Part shown: positions 8,742 through 17,704 of the stretch, piece after piece | How positions within the stretch are numbered: the first letter of the stretch is position 1 | How the letters are laid out: every line of letters begins with the position of its first letter | DNA from: JAFGXW01 sp964634385 | GTDB taxonomy: Bacteria; Bacillota_I; Bacilli_A; Izemoplasmatales; Izemoplasmataceae | Assembly (NCBI GenBank): GCA_964634385.1 | Contig: CAZWIZ010000001.1 | Coordinates: 100,721-164,720 of the forward strand | Length of the DNA stretch: 64,000 nucleotides | Direction: 5' to 3' | Notes under the pieces: generated by a model | Told to the model about the DNA's origin: nothing | What the model saw: the letters and a program-made list of their open reading frames with translations, nothing else | Databases searched by the model: none | Program-made: the position numbers and the translations under genes

Positions 8742-9789
8742 GAGTTTTACCTACGTATTTAGAAGTCATTAAACTAAGAAGTGATGAATAGGTTAATTTA
8801 AATAACATAATATCTCCAACTTCATAAATATTATTAGAATCACTTACATCAACAATAACATGGTCACTACTTGACCCTATTAAATTTATATTGTCGTAAG
8901 GTATCAATTCTTTATAATCTACATCTTGTTTTCCTAATGCTAAAATTGCTTTTAATATAGTTCCTTTATCTTCAAACTTAGGTATTTTTCCAAATGCATT
9001 CATCCCAATTTCTCCGATTGGAATACTTGGTTTTTCTTTCATTTCAATAACTTCTGCTTCTAAAGTGAAAATATCATCATATGTATTATCTATATAATTA
9101 CCATATGCAGTCTCACGTCCTAAAACTATAGATTCTCCAAGTCTGATATTATTAATTCCGAAAGGGATTTTATTCTCTAAAAGTAATTCAATACTACTAG
9201 AATTACCACCACTAATAATATTCAGGTCTATATTAAATCTATTTTCAATTAAATCTCTATATTCTACAAGTTCTTGAAAAATTTCTGTTGTTGGGATAAC
9301 ACCACCATAACATGTTAAGTTAGTGCCAATTCCTTCTAATGAAATGTTTTTTAATTCTAATATTTTTTTTACAGTGTCAATAACTTCATTTTTATCAAAT
9401 ATTCCTTCTCTTAAATCACCAAGGTCAATCATTAGCATTACTCCATGAATTTTATTTAATTCTAATGCATATTTATCTAAAATTCTAATTGTTGAAATCT
9501 CTGAGTTTAATGAAATGTCAGAATATTTCACAACTCTTTTCGCATCACTAATCGAGGGTAATCTTAAAAGAACTTTTGGAATAGCACATGATATTTGAAT
9601 TAGATTTTCAATTCTTGAATCAGCAATATAATCAACTTTTTCCTCTACCATAATTTCAATTAATTCTTTGTCAGCACAAAAGACCTTTGAAACTGCCATC
9701 ATCGTTAATCCTTTAGAATGGCAAGTATCTAACAAATATCTTAAGTTGTGTCTAAACTTTTTATTATTAATAATAATTCTAGGATACAT
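8734..9789 (-). CDS. orr: Ornithine racemase (alanine-racemase-like, PLP)
   Basis: 351 aa, of the fold-III racemase group distinct from Alr: MYPRIIINNKKFRHNLRYL, the PLP-lysine region MMAVSKVFCAD, LMIDLGDLREG, ISGGNSSSIELLL and RLGESIVLGRE. In ornithine-fermenting clostridia the enzyme of this family encoded next to oraSE converts L- to D-ornithine, the substrate of D-ornithine aminomutase. Start ATG at 9789, with the preceding stop 4 nt away, so translation is likely coupled. Substrate is assigned by neighbourhood; YhfX-like racemases of other specificity are related. Confidence 0.85.
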   Translation of the reverse strand: MYPRIIINNKKFRHNLRYLLDTCHSKGLTMMAVSKVFCADKELIEIMVEEKVDYIADSRIENLIQISCAIPKVLLRLPSISDAKRVVKYSDISLNSEISTIRILDKYALELNKIHGVMLMIDLGDLREGIFDKNEVIDTVKKILELKNISLEGIGTNLTCYGGVIPTTEIFQELVEYRDLIENRFNIDLNIISGGNSSSIELLLENKIPFGINNIRLGESIVLGRETAYGNYIDNTYDDIFTLEAEVIEMKEKPSIPIGEIGMNAFGKIPKFEDKGTILKAILALGKQDVDYKELIPYDNINLIGSSSDHVIVDVSDSNNIYEVGDIMLFKLTYSSLLSLMTSKYVGKTHE

Positions 9790-9793
9790 AATA

Positions 9794-11155
9794 TCACTCT
9801 ATTCTTAATGATTTTTTCAAAAGTTCAAATGCTATATTTGGATATTTCAAAGAAAGTACTCCTACAGATGATAAAATATAATCATTATCCTTATAAATTT
9901 TTACATTTTCTCTTGGTAAAAGTTTTGTTGGATTTTTCTTTATATAGTTTGTAATAATCTTCTCAGTATTTTCCAAATTAATTAAAGCTCCACCAGTTAA
10001 AACAATATATTCAACCTTAGATAAATCCTTTCCTTCTGGGATTATTTTCAATCCCGAAGAAGTATAAACTCTCTTTAAATCTCCCACATGCCTATCAAGA
10101 GCAAGTTCAGTACATTTTTGTGTTAATTCAAAGACAAGGTTTTTTTCAACTTTAGTTTTTGGTATATAAGAATATTTTTTTAACAAGTTATTAAATTCAA
10201 GATTAGTTACTTCTAACTTTGAAATTAATTTCTCTTTTTTTATTAATTTTATTACATTATCACGATTAATAAAAACTCCTAAATCTCCTTCAACAGTACG
10301 TTTAGATAATGGTTCCCCTTCTTGAAATTCTAAAAAATCATCGCTCGGAACTGAAACTGAATGAATATCTGTTGTAGCTCCACCAACATCAATAGTGATA
10401 ACATTTCCTAGATTTTCTCTCAAAATCATCGTTGACTCCATTACACTTCCAGGAGTTGGAATTATTTTTTGGTTTACCATATCAAAAATATTATTCATGC
10501 CTTTAGCATGAATTATATTTTCTTCAAACGTTTCATAAATAACTTTTCTTAAAGGTAAAATATTTAAATAATCTACTCTTGGATAAACATTGTCAACAAT
10601 TTTTAAGTATTTATCTTTATGCAAATCCTTGAAATAAGTTTTTATTTCATCTTGATTTTCGATATTTCCTGCGTAAATAATTGGAACTTGCAAATCAAGT
10701 TCTAATATCTTTTTTATATTATAGAGTGCTGTTTCTCTTTCTCCGTAATCAGTTCCACCTGCGACTAAAATGATATTTGGATTAATATTTACTATTTTTT
10801 TTAAATCCTTATTTGTTAATTTATTGGCAGTAACTAAATGTATATTTGCTCCAGCATTTAAAGCTGCTTCTTTTGAAGCTCTAACTGTCATTTCATAAAC
10901 TAATCCATGAACAGTCATTCTCAATCCTCCAGCAGCACTACTTGAAGCAAACATTTCATCATATTCTATAATATCTGTTTTTAAAAATTTCGAAAGTTCC
11001 TCTATTGCGTTTTGAAGTCCTTCTGTTACATCAATATCTACAGTAGTAAATGCTACCCCCCTACCTAAAAACGATGGATTCTGATTATGAATATTAAAGG
11101 CATTAACAATAGTAGTTGTTGATCCTATTTCAGCTACTAATACATCAATTTTCAT
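9794..11155 (-). CDS. MutL/GlmL-family ATPase, probable reactivase of aminomutase
   Basis: 453 aa ASKHA-fold protein. The N-terminal phosphate loop region is LVAEIGSTTTIVNAF, and the second phosphate motif is VGGATTDIHSV near residue 250. The family occurs beside glutamate mutase and ornithine aminomutase genes and is annotated GlmL or, misleadingly, MutL; it is unrelated to mismatch-repair MutL. By analogy with diol-dehydratase reactivases it probably uses ATP to exchange damaged cobalamin on OraE. Its ATG overlaps the oraE stop (ATGA), implying fixed stoichiometry. The function is inferred. Confidence 0.8.
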   Translation of the reverse strand: MKIDVLVAEIGSTTTIVNAFNIHNQNPSFLGRGVAFTTVDIDVTEGLQNAIEELSKFLKTDIIEYDEMFASSSAAGGLRMTVHGLVYEMTVRASKEAALNAGANIHLVTANKLTNKDLKKIVNINPNIILVAGGTDYGERETALYNIKKILELDLQVPIIYAGNIENQDEIKTYFKDLHKDKYLKIVDNVYPRVDYLNILPLRKVIYETFEENIIHAKGMNNIFDMVNQKIIPTPGSVMESTMILRENLGNVITIDVGGATTDIHSVSVPSDDFLEFQEGEPLSKRTVEGDLGVFINRDNVIKLIKKEKLISKLEVTNLEFNNLLKKYSYIPKTKVEKNLVFELTQKCTELALDRHVGDLKRVYTSSGLKIIPEGKDLSKVEYIVLTGGALINLENTEKIITNYIKKNPTKLLPRENVKIYKDNDYILSSVGVLSLKYPNIAFELLKKSLRIE

Positions 11156-13359
11156 TTTTTTTGCATTTCTTGATGTTTATCTAAAATAAAACTCGCAATT
11201 TGAATACCTTTAGTTCCTCTACCAAAGCCTTGATCCATACTATTTTTTCTAGCTATTTCAGGAGTAACCTGTGTTCCTCCCGCGATTAAAATTAATTTAT
11301 CTCGAACACCTTTTTCTACTGCATAATTATGCAATTTTTTCATACTCTTATAATGAATTCCGTCATGTGAGATTATTGTAGACATCATTATTACATTAGA
11401 ATTCGTTTCAATTGCAGCATCAACAAATTTTTCTATTGGTACACTTGTTCCTAAGTATTCATACTTAATACCGTATTTTTCTACGCCACCATGTTTAATA
11501 TCTAATACTTCTCTAATCCCAACATTATGTTCATCATTTCCTGCAGTCCCAGCTACAACTTTTATTGGATTCTTTTTAATATATTCTAATATTTCTTCCT
11601 CAGAATGAATTTTAACTATTTCAGGTAAAACTAATTTAGATACTTCTATATCAAAATCAAATATTCCTTTTATTTGGATTCTAGTTCCTTCACTAGGATG
11701 AAGAATTTCTTTATGAATTATTTCAACATTTTTTAAATTCATTTTTTTGCCAGTTTCTAAAGCCGCTGCTTCTGCAATTCTTTCATTCGTCGAAAAAAAC
11801 AAATCAACAACAACTGTACCGTCTCCAAGCCACTCAACTTCAGGTTTTAATAATCCTCCAGAACGATATTTTTCTGTTTTATCTAATCGTAAATATACAT
11901 TATCAGTACTATCTAATTCATCAATAAATTTAATCATTTCTGGATTTTCAAAAGTACACCCACCAATCAACTTTGATGGATCATTCACAAACTCTTTATT
12001 ATATTGTTCTACATTATTATATCCATAGTGTGCAGTAACAGGGGCCATATAGTCTTTATCTCTTTTTATAACAGTTCCTGCGCCAATTCCTCCATTAATA
12101 TCTCTACTAATTCCATCACCATTACGAGCAGGATATTCCCCGCTATCAACAAACATCCCTGCTTCTACAGCTTTAAAATATCCACCCATTTCAATAATTT
12201 CTTCCATCATTAAAATTGAACGTTCTTGTATTTCACGCTTTTTTTCTTGTAAATATCCATCTTTTTTAATACTAACCATAGATAATAAATCATCCATACC
12301 TACCATTGCTTGTTTAGCAGTATCTAAAGCTTCTATATTATAGACATGCCATGGGACATTTCTCCCTTCATCAGGTGTAATTGTACTTTGAATATCAGCA
12401 CTTGTTAAACGCGAAACCAGTAAATTTAATACATGTGTAACTGTTGCTTCACGTGTTGAAGAATCCATATATTTTGTATTCATTTGAGCTCTCATCTTAT
12501 AATCACTTAAAAATTCTCTAAGAGCAACAGCATAAGGTAAATTCAACTTCAAATCAGGTGTTGGTGAGGCTGCTGGAGGCACTGTTGAAAGACAAATATT
12601 ACCTTTTTTAATACCAACTTTCTCACTGAACTTTGAATTGATTATATGTTGAACCAATAATTCTGGCATTACCTTCCAAGCATCTCTAGCAGTTGCATTA
12701 GCATTATGAGCACCATCAATTTGTGCCATTTCAGCATAAGCCATTACTTTTTTACTTTCTGCGGCATCTACAAAACTTCTAATCGCATTAATATTTCTAT
12801 ATAAAATATTATATTGGGGATCTTGATGTGCTCCATTCACACCTTCTTCAGTAAATAATACAGCTATTTCAGGCCCAGCCACACCAGATACATACGAATG
12901 ATAATTAATCGGTCTTCCAACCTCTTCTTCAATAATATCTAATGCTTTTCTTTGAGCACGAAGTTGTTTTCTTGTAATTGGTATTCCTCCAATTCCTTGT
13001 GGTGTTCCTTCTAATAATCCATCAATATGAGACTGCCCAGCTGTTCTAATAACCATAATGTGATCAGCTCCGTGATAAGCAGCCATTCTCATTCTTCTAA
13101 TGTCGTCTTCAAATCTTCCTGAAGCAATTTCAGTTGTTATTACAGCATCTGGTTGTGGATCAATATTTTTCAAACCTCTAGCACTTGGAAGTGCAACATA
13201 ATTTTTTAATGTGGGACTTGCTTGTATATATGTAAATTCACCAATAGTTTGTGGTGATACATCTCTCCATATCCATCCGTGGCGTTTAGGATGATAATTT
13301 TCAATATCCTTAAGTAGTTCTCTAATATCTAATTTATCATTAGGTTTTAAGTTATTCAT
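11152..13359 (-). CDS. oraE: D-ornithine 4,5-aminomutase, large (E) subunit
   Basis: 735 aa from the ATG at 13359; an in-frame ATG at 13401 would give an extra 14 residues deep inside oraS. The chosen start gives MNNLKPNDKLDIRELLKDI, matching the family N-terminus, and an 8-nt ATGAATAA overlap. It contains TTEIASGRFEDDIRRMRMAA, the C-terminal cobalamin-binding DEHNVG (D-x-H-x-x-G) followed by DIKHGGVEKYG with the lysine proposed to hold PLP, then STIISHD and AGGTQVTP. With OraS it moves the terminal amino group of D-ornithine to C4, making 2,4-diaminopentanoate, using adenosylcobalamin and PLP. Confidence 0.96.
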   Translation of the reverse strand: MNNLKPNDKLDIRELLKDIENYHPKRHGWIWRDVSPQTIGEFTYIQASPTLKNYVALPSARGLKNIDPQPDAVITTEIASGRFEDDIRRMRMAAYHGADHIMVIRTAGQSHIDGLLEGTPQGIGGIPITRKQLRAQRKALDIIEEEVGRPINYHSYVSGVAGPEIAVLFTEEGVNGAHQDPQYNILYRNINAIRSFVDAAESKKVMAYAEMAQIDGAHNANATARDAWKVMPELLVQHIINSKFSEKVGIKKGNICLSTVPPAASPTPDLKLNLPYAVALREFLSDYKMRAQMNTKYMDSSTREATVTHVLNLLVSRLTSADIQSTITPDEGRNVPWHVYNIEALDTAKQAMVGMDDLLSMVSIKKDGYLQEKKREIQERSILMMEEIIEMGGYFKAVEAGMFVDSGEYPARNGDGISRDINGGIGAGTVIKRDKDYMAPVTAHYGYNNVEQYNKEFVNDPSKLIGGCTFENPEMIKFIDELDSTDNVYLRLDKTEKYRSGGLLKPEVEWLGDGTVVVDLFFSTNERIAEAAALETGKKMNLKNVEIIHKEILHPSEGTRIQIKGIFDFDIEVSKLVLPEIVKIHSEEEILEYIKKNPIKVVAGTAGNDEHNVGIREVLDIKHGGVEKYGIKYEYLGTSVPIEKFVDAAIETNSNVIMMSTIISHDGIHYKSMKKLHNYAVEKGVRDKLILIAGGTQVTPEIARKNSMDQGFGRGTKGIQIASFILDKHQEMQKK

Positions 13360-13717
13360 AGATTTTAAAATACTCCAATAGATAATCAATTCCTTCGCCA
13401 TTTTGAATTAATAATCCTGCTTTCTGAATACTAATATTTTTATTTTTAGATAGAATATATATACAGTGTCCGCTACCTTTTTTAAGTAAATTATGCTCAT
13501 TTAAAATATTCACAATTGCCTTTACCTCAATGCTAGAGAATCCCATACGCAAAAGGACACTTCTTTCAATTGATGGTGAAGTGTGTGTATAAGCCATTTC
13601 CAATAAAGGATCCATCATCTCTTCTGATAGCTTTAAGAAATATGATCTTAATTCAGTATTACTCATATCTTTTAGGTGTTCTCTTCTTGTTTTATAATCA
13701 TCGATTCTTTCCTTCAT
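13352..13717 (-). CDS. oraS: D-ornithine 4,5-aminomutase, small (S) subunit
   Basis: 121 aa, matching the small subunit of clostridial ornithine aminomutase. Sequence features include RIDDYKTRREHLKDMSN near the start and LEMAYTHTSPSIERSVLLRMGF, the conserved core. It has no catalytic motif of its own; it stabilises OraE and contributes to the PLP/cobalamin assembly. A strong AGGAGG precedes the ATG. It sits directly upstream of oraE with an 8-nt overlap and 9 nt after ortB. Confidence 0.93.
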   Translation of the reverse strand: MKERIDDYKTRREHLKDMSNTELRSYFLKLSEEMMDPLLEMAYTHTSPSIERSVLLRMGFSSIEVKAIVNILNEHNLLKKGSGHCIYILSKNKNISIQKAGLLIQNGEGIDYLLEYFKIYE

Positions 13718-13726
13718 GACTACCTC

Positions 13727-15109
13727 CTATATCATTAATTCTTTAACTTTTTTTATACTAACCATTAATTCTTTTGATAAATAATCATAATCTTTATCAG
13801 TTAATTCTATTTTTTTATATCTTTTTAAATAACTTTTTCTTAGTTCATTCAGATCAATATCTTGATGTTTTAAATAACTACCATCTTTTGGAAAAACAAT
13901 ATTTTTACCTGGTATTTCTTTATTAGGATTTCCAAATTTTAATTCAACATTATTTTTTCTTGCGAATGATAGTTGTGGTAATATGTGTTTTCCTGCTCCG
14001 GTATATTCTGTTTCTTGAACAACAATAATATCTGTATCTTTCATTGTTTGAGACAAACTAAACGCAGCTGCTAAACTTGTATTCCCAGCAGGTCCTCTTT
14101 CCATGCCTTCTAATATAGCAAGTGCTTCTGTCATAAAAAATACACTTCCTTGATTAACCATTACATATTTATCCATATATCGAAGTGGTCTTGCGGCACT
14201 TCTTGGAACATCAGATCTATCAGGAAAAATCGAAAACGGTATTCCAAAACCTGTATGACCGGTTGTAAAAGATTTCTTATTAAAATCATCATCCGAAGCC
14301 ATGTGTAACCCATATAGATTTACACTTGCTCCAATTATTAACGTATCAATAGCTCCGGCGTCTTTTAATCCTCGAGCAGTTCCGGTTAAATTTCCTCCAC
14401 CTGCATTTGTAATTATAACAGCTTCAGGAAATTTTCCTACTTTATTCATTATTTCATTAGCTATTTCATGTCCCAATGTTTCAATTCCTTTAATTCCATA
14501 TGGAGAATATAATGATGCATTAAAATATCCTGTTTCATCAATTAGTTTTAAAAAGTAATAAAATAATTCTGGACCAACCGATAATTGAACTACTTCAGCT
14601 CCATATGCTTCACATTTTCTTGCTTTTTCAAGAATTTCTGGTTGACTTATATTTTTTGAATCAAAACTTTCTTGAACTATAATACATTTCAGCCCTTCTT
14701 TAGCTGCTAATGCAGCTACAGCTGCTCCATAATTTCCACTAGTAGCGGCAATAACCCCTTTAAATCCAAGTTTTTTAGCTTGGTGAACAGATAACGCTGC
14801 TCTTCTCGCTTTGAAAGAACCACTTAAATTAGCGGCTTCATCTTTTAAAAATATTCTAGCTCCATAACCTGGCTTTGCAAATTTTCTCGCATATTTAGTT
14901 ATATTTTTCAATTCAACTAATGGAGTATGGCCTATCATATTCTCACTTTGAATTTTAATTATTTTTTCCAAATTATATCCTTGATCATTCATCATTAATT
15001 CATAATCAAAGCCAATTCCTTTAAATTCATATTTCGAATAGTCTAATCCTACAGATTTTAAAATAATGTCATTTCTTTTTGACATAAATTCTTGATATTC
15101 GTTATTCAT
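13727..15109 (-). CDS. ortB: 2-amino-4-oxopentanoate thiolase, beta subunit (PLP)
   Basis: 460 aa from the ATG at 15109 (GGAG 10 nt upstream, 8-nt overlap ATGAATAA with ortA); longer in-frame starts up to 15184 run through ortA and give an unlikely hydrophobic leader. It is a threonine-synthase-like PLP enzyme: LSGSFKARRAAL holds the PLP lysine, ATSGNYGAAVAALAA and the glycine-rich NAGGGNLTGTARG bind phosphate. With OrtA it cleaves 2-amino-4-oxopentanoate with CoA to acetyl-CoA and D-alanine. Position between ortA and oraS matches clostridial ornithine clusters. Confidence 0.94.
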   Translation of the reverse strand: MNNEYQEFMSKRNDIILKSVGLDYSKYEFKGIGFDYELMMNDQGYNLEKIIKIQSENMIGHTPLVELKNITKYARKFAKPGYGARIFLKDEAANLSGSFKARRAALSVHQAKKLGFKGVIAATSGNYGAAVAALAAKEGLKCIIVQESFDSKNISQPEILEKARKCEAYGAEVVQLSVGPELFYYFLKLIDETGYFNASLYSPYGIKGIETLGHEIANEIMNKVGKFPEAVIITNAGGGNLTGTARGLKDAGAIDTLIIGASVNLYGLHMASDDDFNKKSFTTGHTGFGIPFSIFPDRSDVPRSAARPLRYMDKYVMVNQGSVFFMTEALAILEGMERGPAGNTSLAAAFSLSQTMKDTDIIVVQETEYTGAGKHILPQLSFARKNNVELKFGNPNKEIPGKNIVFPKDGSYLKHQDIDLNELRKSYLKRYKKIELTDKDYDYLSKELMVSIKKVKELMI

Positions 15110-15404
15110 GATTAATTTTCTCCATATCATTAAGAATAATATTATTAATTTCCAAAATTTCCGGAATAAAATCTCCATATCCATGCTTGTAACATGGATA
15201 TGCTTCTTTTAATCTTCCTGTTTCATATCTACCAGTAATAGTTTTTATAGTAACTATATCAAAAAGATCTGCATCGCTTTGTAAAAATCCTTTTACCCAC
15301 ATTTTAAATGGTACCAAAGAAGTTTCTTTAGGTATGTTTTTACTTCTTTCTTTAGGTTCAAGTAATGTTTTTCTAATTCGCACGTAAGAATTTTTATCAA
15401 TCAT
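15102..15404 (-). CDS. ortA: 2-amino-4-oxopentanoate thiolase, alpha subunit
   Basis: 100 aa, the usual size for OrtA. It starts MIDKNSYVRIRKTLLEPKER and contains VPFKMWVKGFLQSDADLFD and the YETGRLKEAYPCYKHGYGDF segment conserved in this subunit. The small subunit has no known cofactor and works only with OrtB. It overlaps ortB by 8 nt. Its start codon also overlaps the last codons of the decayed upstream frame (stop at 15397-15399), a relic of earlier operon coupling. Confidence 0.92.
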   Translation of the reverse strand: MIDKNSYVRIRKTLLEPKERSKNIPKETSLVPFKMWVKGFLQSDADLFDIVTIKTITGRYETGRLKEAYPCYKHGYGDFIPEILEINNIILNDMEKINHE

Positions 15405-15860
15405 TCTTGTCTTCCTTTCTTCTTGTTGTTATACTTTCCATTGCAATATTACTTACAAATCTAATAATAAGAACAATAATCATTATCTCAGCTAGATAAG
15501 TAATATTAAAAGTACTTAATACTACATAAATTATCATCACAGTTCAGATAACGTTAATATAAATCCGTTTTTGACATCAAGACTTTTATCTAATACACTT
15601 GGAATAATATTAAATAATGTTGCCGTGAATAAACTATAATCAAGAATATTTTAATCTCTCTATCAATTACACCTGAAATAATAGAATACATTAATCATAA
15701 AGATATTAAATTATATAAAACCAACGTAAATATTGATTTACATTTATTAAAAGGTATTTGTAATTTATTCTTACCTATTGAGAAAATAATATCTTGTTTC
15801 TAATTCTTGTTTCTTTTTTTTTACTTTAAAGATGAAATAACTGTTCCTTTTGTTGTTGCT
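15397..15860 (-). pseudogene. Decayed membrane-protein gene between ord and ortA
   Basis: No intact frame, but coding-like pieces remain on the minus strand. From about 15641 one frame reads TATLFNIIPSVLDKSLDV, ending LTLSEL; after a frameshift near 15540 the next frame reads TVMIIYVVLSTFNITYLAEI with a further hydrophobic stretch and a basic tail ending RRKEDKND, whose TGA (15397-15399) overlaps the ortA start. Further upstream, to about 15860, fragments are short and stop-interrupted. This fits a transporter or other multi-pass protein that was once translationally coupled to ortA. The family cannot be named. Confidence 0.55.
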
Positions 15861-15914
15861 TTTTTATTGTGAAGTTTTTAGTTTTTTCTGTTGTCTATTA
15901 AATCACTCTTTTAC

Positions 15915-16961
15915 TTATTTTTCTAATAGTTTTCTCATATCTCCCATTATTGCTCTTGGAACCGGTAAATCAATCATTGTTTTTAATCCTGGTTTTGAAT
16001 TTAAAACATGAGGAATCATATTTACACACATTGCAATGGTTCCTATTCCACCATCAATTTCTGGTGTTATTGCCATATGTATATTTGGTGTCCCCTTAAT
16101 ATTAATATAGTCTCCAGTGTGTGTTCCTTCTAATTCTGGCTCAATTTGTTGTGGATGTTTCATATTAATAAATACTTTATTATTAATTAATCCTTGTCCA
16201 GTCATATTTACACCAGCAACATTCCCCTTTAATGCTTCTCCATATTTACTTTTTCTATCTACAGATGTTATTATAGGAGACATTTGTTGTTTAAATTCAT
16301 CTAATTCAACTCCGATTGCATCTGCAATCATATTAACACTTTCAGAAAATCCTACATGTCCTGCCAAAGATCCATCTTTTATACCCTTATTAAATTTATC
16401 AACAGTAATTCCAACTCCTTGTTCCTCCATAACAGATGGTCCAAAAGGGCTTAAACTATTAACTCTATTAGCTTCTATATGAGCAACCTCAGTCATTACC
16501 CCCGTTAAAGCAACAACTAATAAATCCATAATAAATCCTGGATTTATCCCTGTTCCAAGAACAGTAACAGAATTCTCTTTTGCAATTTTATCTAACTCAG
16601 CAGCAAGTTTAGGATTTTGTGCTTTTGGATAAGCCATTTCTTCAGCCGTGCTTATAACGTTTATTCCTTTTTCCAAAATTAATTTCATTTTAGGAAATGC
16701 TTTTTGTGTATATGAATCGGTTGCGAGTAATACAATATCACAATTGTTTTTATCTAATAATTCATCAATATTGCTTGTGATAATTACTTCTTGATGATTA
16801 TTTTGAGCACTCTCTATGGCACTAAAAATACTTTTCCCTATTAAGTTAGGATGAAGATCACATACACCAGTGATTTCAATTCCTTTTTTTGATAAAAGCA
16901 TATCTGCCATTCCTCTTCCCATCGCTCCAAATCCCCAAATTACAACTTTTATATTTTTCAT
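15915..16961 (-). CDS. ord: 2,4-diaminopentanoate dehydrogenase
   Basis: 348 aa. The N-terminal Rossmann motif is VVIWGFGAMGRGMADML, and the overall DapB-like organisation continues with TAEEMAYP, GTGINPGFIMDLLVVALTG and the C-terminal EIDGGIGTIAMCVNMIP. The enzyme oxidatively deaminates 2,4-diaminopentanoate at C4 to 2-amino-4-oxopentanoate, reducing NAD(P). It is the first gene of the catabolic operon, behind AAAAGGAG and a TATTAT-type promoter region. It is separated from ortA by the decayed frame, whereas the other genes of the pathway are nearly contiguous. Confidence 0.95.
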   Translation of the reverse strand: MKNIKVVIWGFGAMGRGMADMLLSKKGIEITGVCDLHPNLIGKSIFSAIESAQNNHQEVIITSNIDELLDKNNCDIVLLATDSYTQKAFPKMKLILEKGINVISTAEEMAYPKAQNPKLAAELDKIAKENSVTVLGTGINPGFIMDLLVVALTGVMTEVAHIEANRVNSLSPFGPSVMEEQGVGITVDKFNKGIKDGSLAGHVGFSESVNMIADAIGVELDEFKQQMSPIITSVDRKSKYGEALKGNVAGVNMTGQGLINNKVFINMKHPQQIEPELEGTHTGDYINIKGTPNIHMAITPEIDGGIGTIAMCVNMIPHVLNSKPGLKTMIDLPVPRAIMGDMRKLLEK

Positions 16962-16974
16962 GTTAAACTCCTTT

Positions 16975-17040
16975 TATAGTGTATTGTATTGCCATAATAT
17001 ATAATATCATAAAAACCCTTTCACTTAAATGCTTTTATAT
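16975..17040 (-). promoter_or_regulatory. Probable promoter region of the ornithine/arginine operon
   Basis: Upstream of ord the minus strand shows a -35-like TTTAAG and, 17 nt later, TATTAT just before TATATTATGG. A TTTGATATAT stretch a little farther upstream resembles half of a CRP/FNR site (TTGAT). No full palindrome could be assigned, so a regulator site is only suggested. Confidence 0.4.
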
Positions 17041-17081
17041 ATCAAATATATAAAAAATAAGGATTAATATTTTATCTTCAT

Positions 17082-17111
17082 AAAAAAGCAAACACAAGAT
17101 ATGCCTGCTTT
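17082..17111 (-). terminator. Terminator after iorB
   Basis: Minus-strand AAAGCA / TGCTTT stem followed by TTTTTTAT, 21 nt past the iorB stop. It separates the iorAB unit from the downstream ord operon. Confidence 0.6.
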
Positions 17112-17131
17112 ATCATTATAAGTAAACCTAT

Positions 17132-17704
17132 CTATCTAACTTGATTTTGTCCGATTTTAAATGCTTTTAAATTTATATCTAAAAACTGTGGTTTTACATT
17201 CTCTTCAATGGCTTTTTCCCATTCAAGAGGTTTTGATAGTAAAATCTTTGATAATACTCCTAGCATTATTAAATTAACAACTTTCACATTCCCTAATTCA
17301 TTCGCAAACTGTTGAGCTTCTAAAGAATAGGTTTTAACTTTATTACTAATTGTTTTAATAATATCTTTAGGATACGGAACTTTCCCATTTAAGGTTACCA
17401 TGGAATTAATTTTGTGATTATTCACAATTAATATCCCATCTTTTTTTAAATAATCTATGTTTCTAGCTGCTTCCATTTGCTCAAAAGAAATCAAAATATC
17501 TGCACTTCCTCTTTCAATAACCGGAGAGAAAACTTTATCACCATATCTAATTTCAGATGAAACACTTCCATTTCGTTGACTCATTCCGTGGATTTCACTC
17601 ATCTTTACATCATACCCTGCATTAATCAATACATTACACATGATTTTCGCAGCTAAAATAGTTCCTTGTCCACCAACTCCAACAAATTTAATTGACTTAT
17701 TCAT
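17132..17704 (-). CDS. iorB: Indolepyruvate:ferredoxin oxidoreductase, beta subunit
   Basis: 190 aa from the ATG at 17704, with GGAGGG upstream and an 8-nt ATGAATAA overlap with iorA. This gamma-domain-type subunit of 2-oxoacid oxidoreductases has the N-terminal FVGVGGQGTILAAKIM and HGMSQRNGSVSSEIRYG, where the enzyme binds CoA and thiamine diphosphate jointly with IorA. Oxidatively decarboxylates aryl pyruvates formed by transamination of aromatic amino acids and reduces ferredoxin. Confidence 0.93.
   Translation of the reverse strand: MNKSIKFVGVGGQGTILAAKIMCNVLINAGYDVKMSEIHGMSQRNGSVSSEIRYGDKVFSPVIERGSADILISFEQMEAARNIDYLKKDGILIVNNHKINSMVTLNGKVPYPKDIIKTISNKVKTYSLEAQQFANELGNVKVVNLIMLGVLSKILLSKPLEWEKAIEENVKPQFLDINLKAFKIGQNQVR

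Noticed and set aside
9794..11155. DNA mismatch repair MutL
   Set aside because: The name sometimes used for this family is historical; the protein has an ASKHA fold with VGGATTDIHS and no GHKL MutL motifs.
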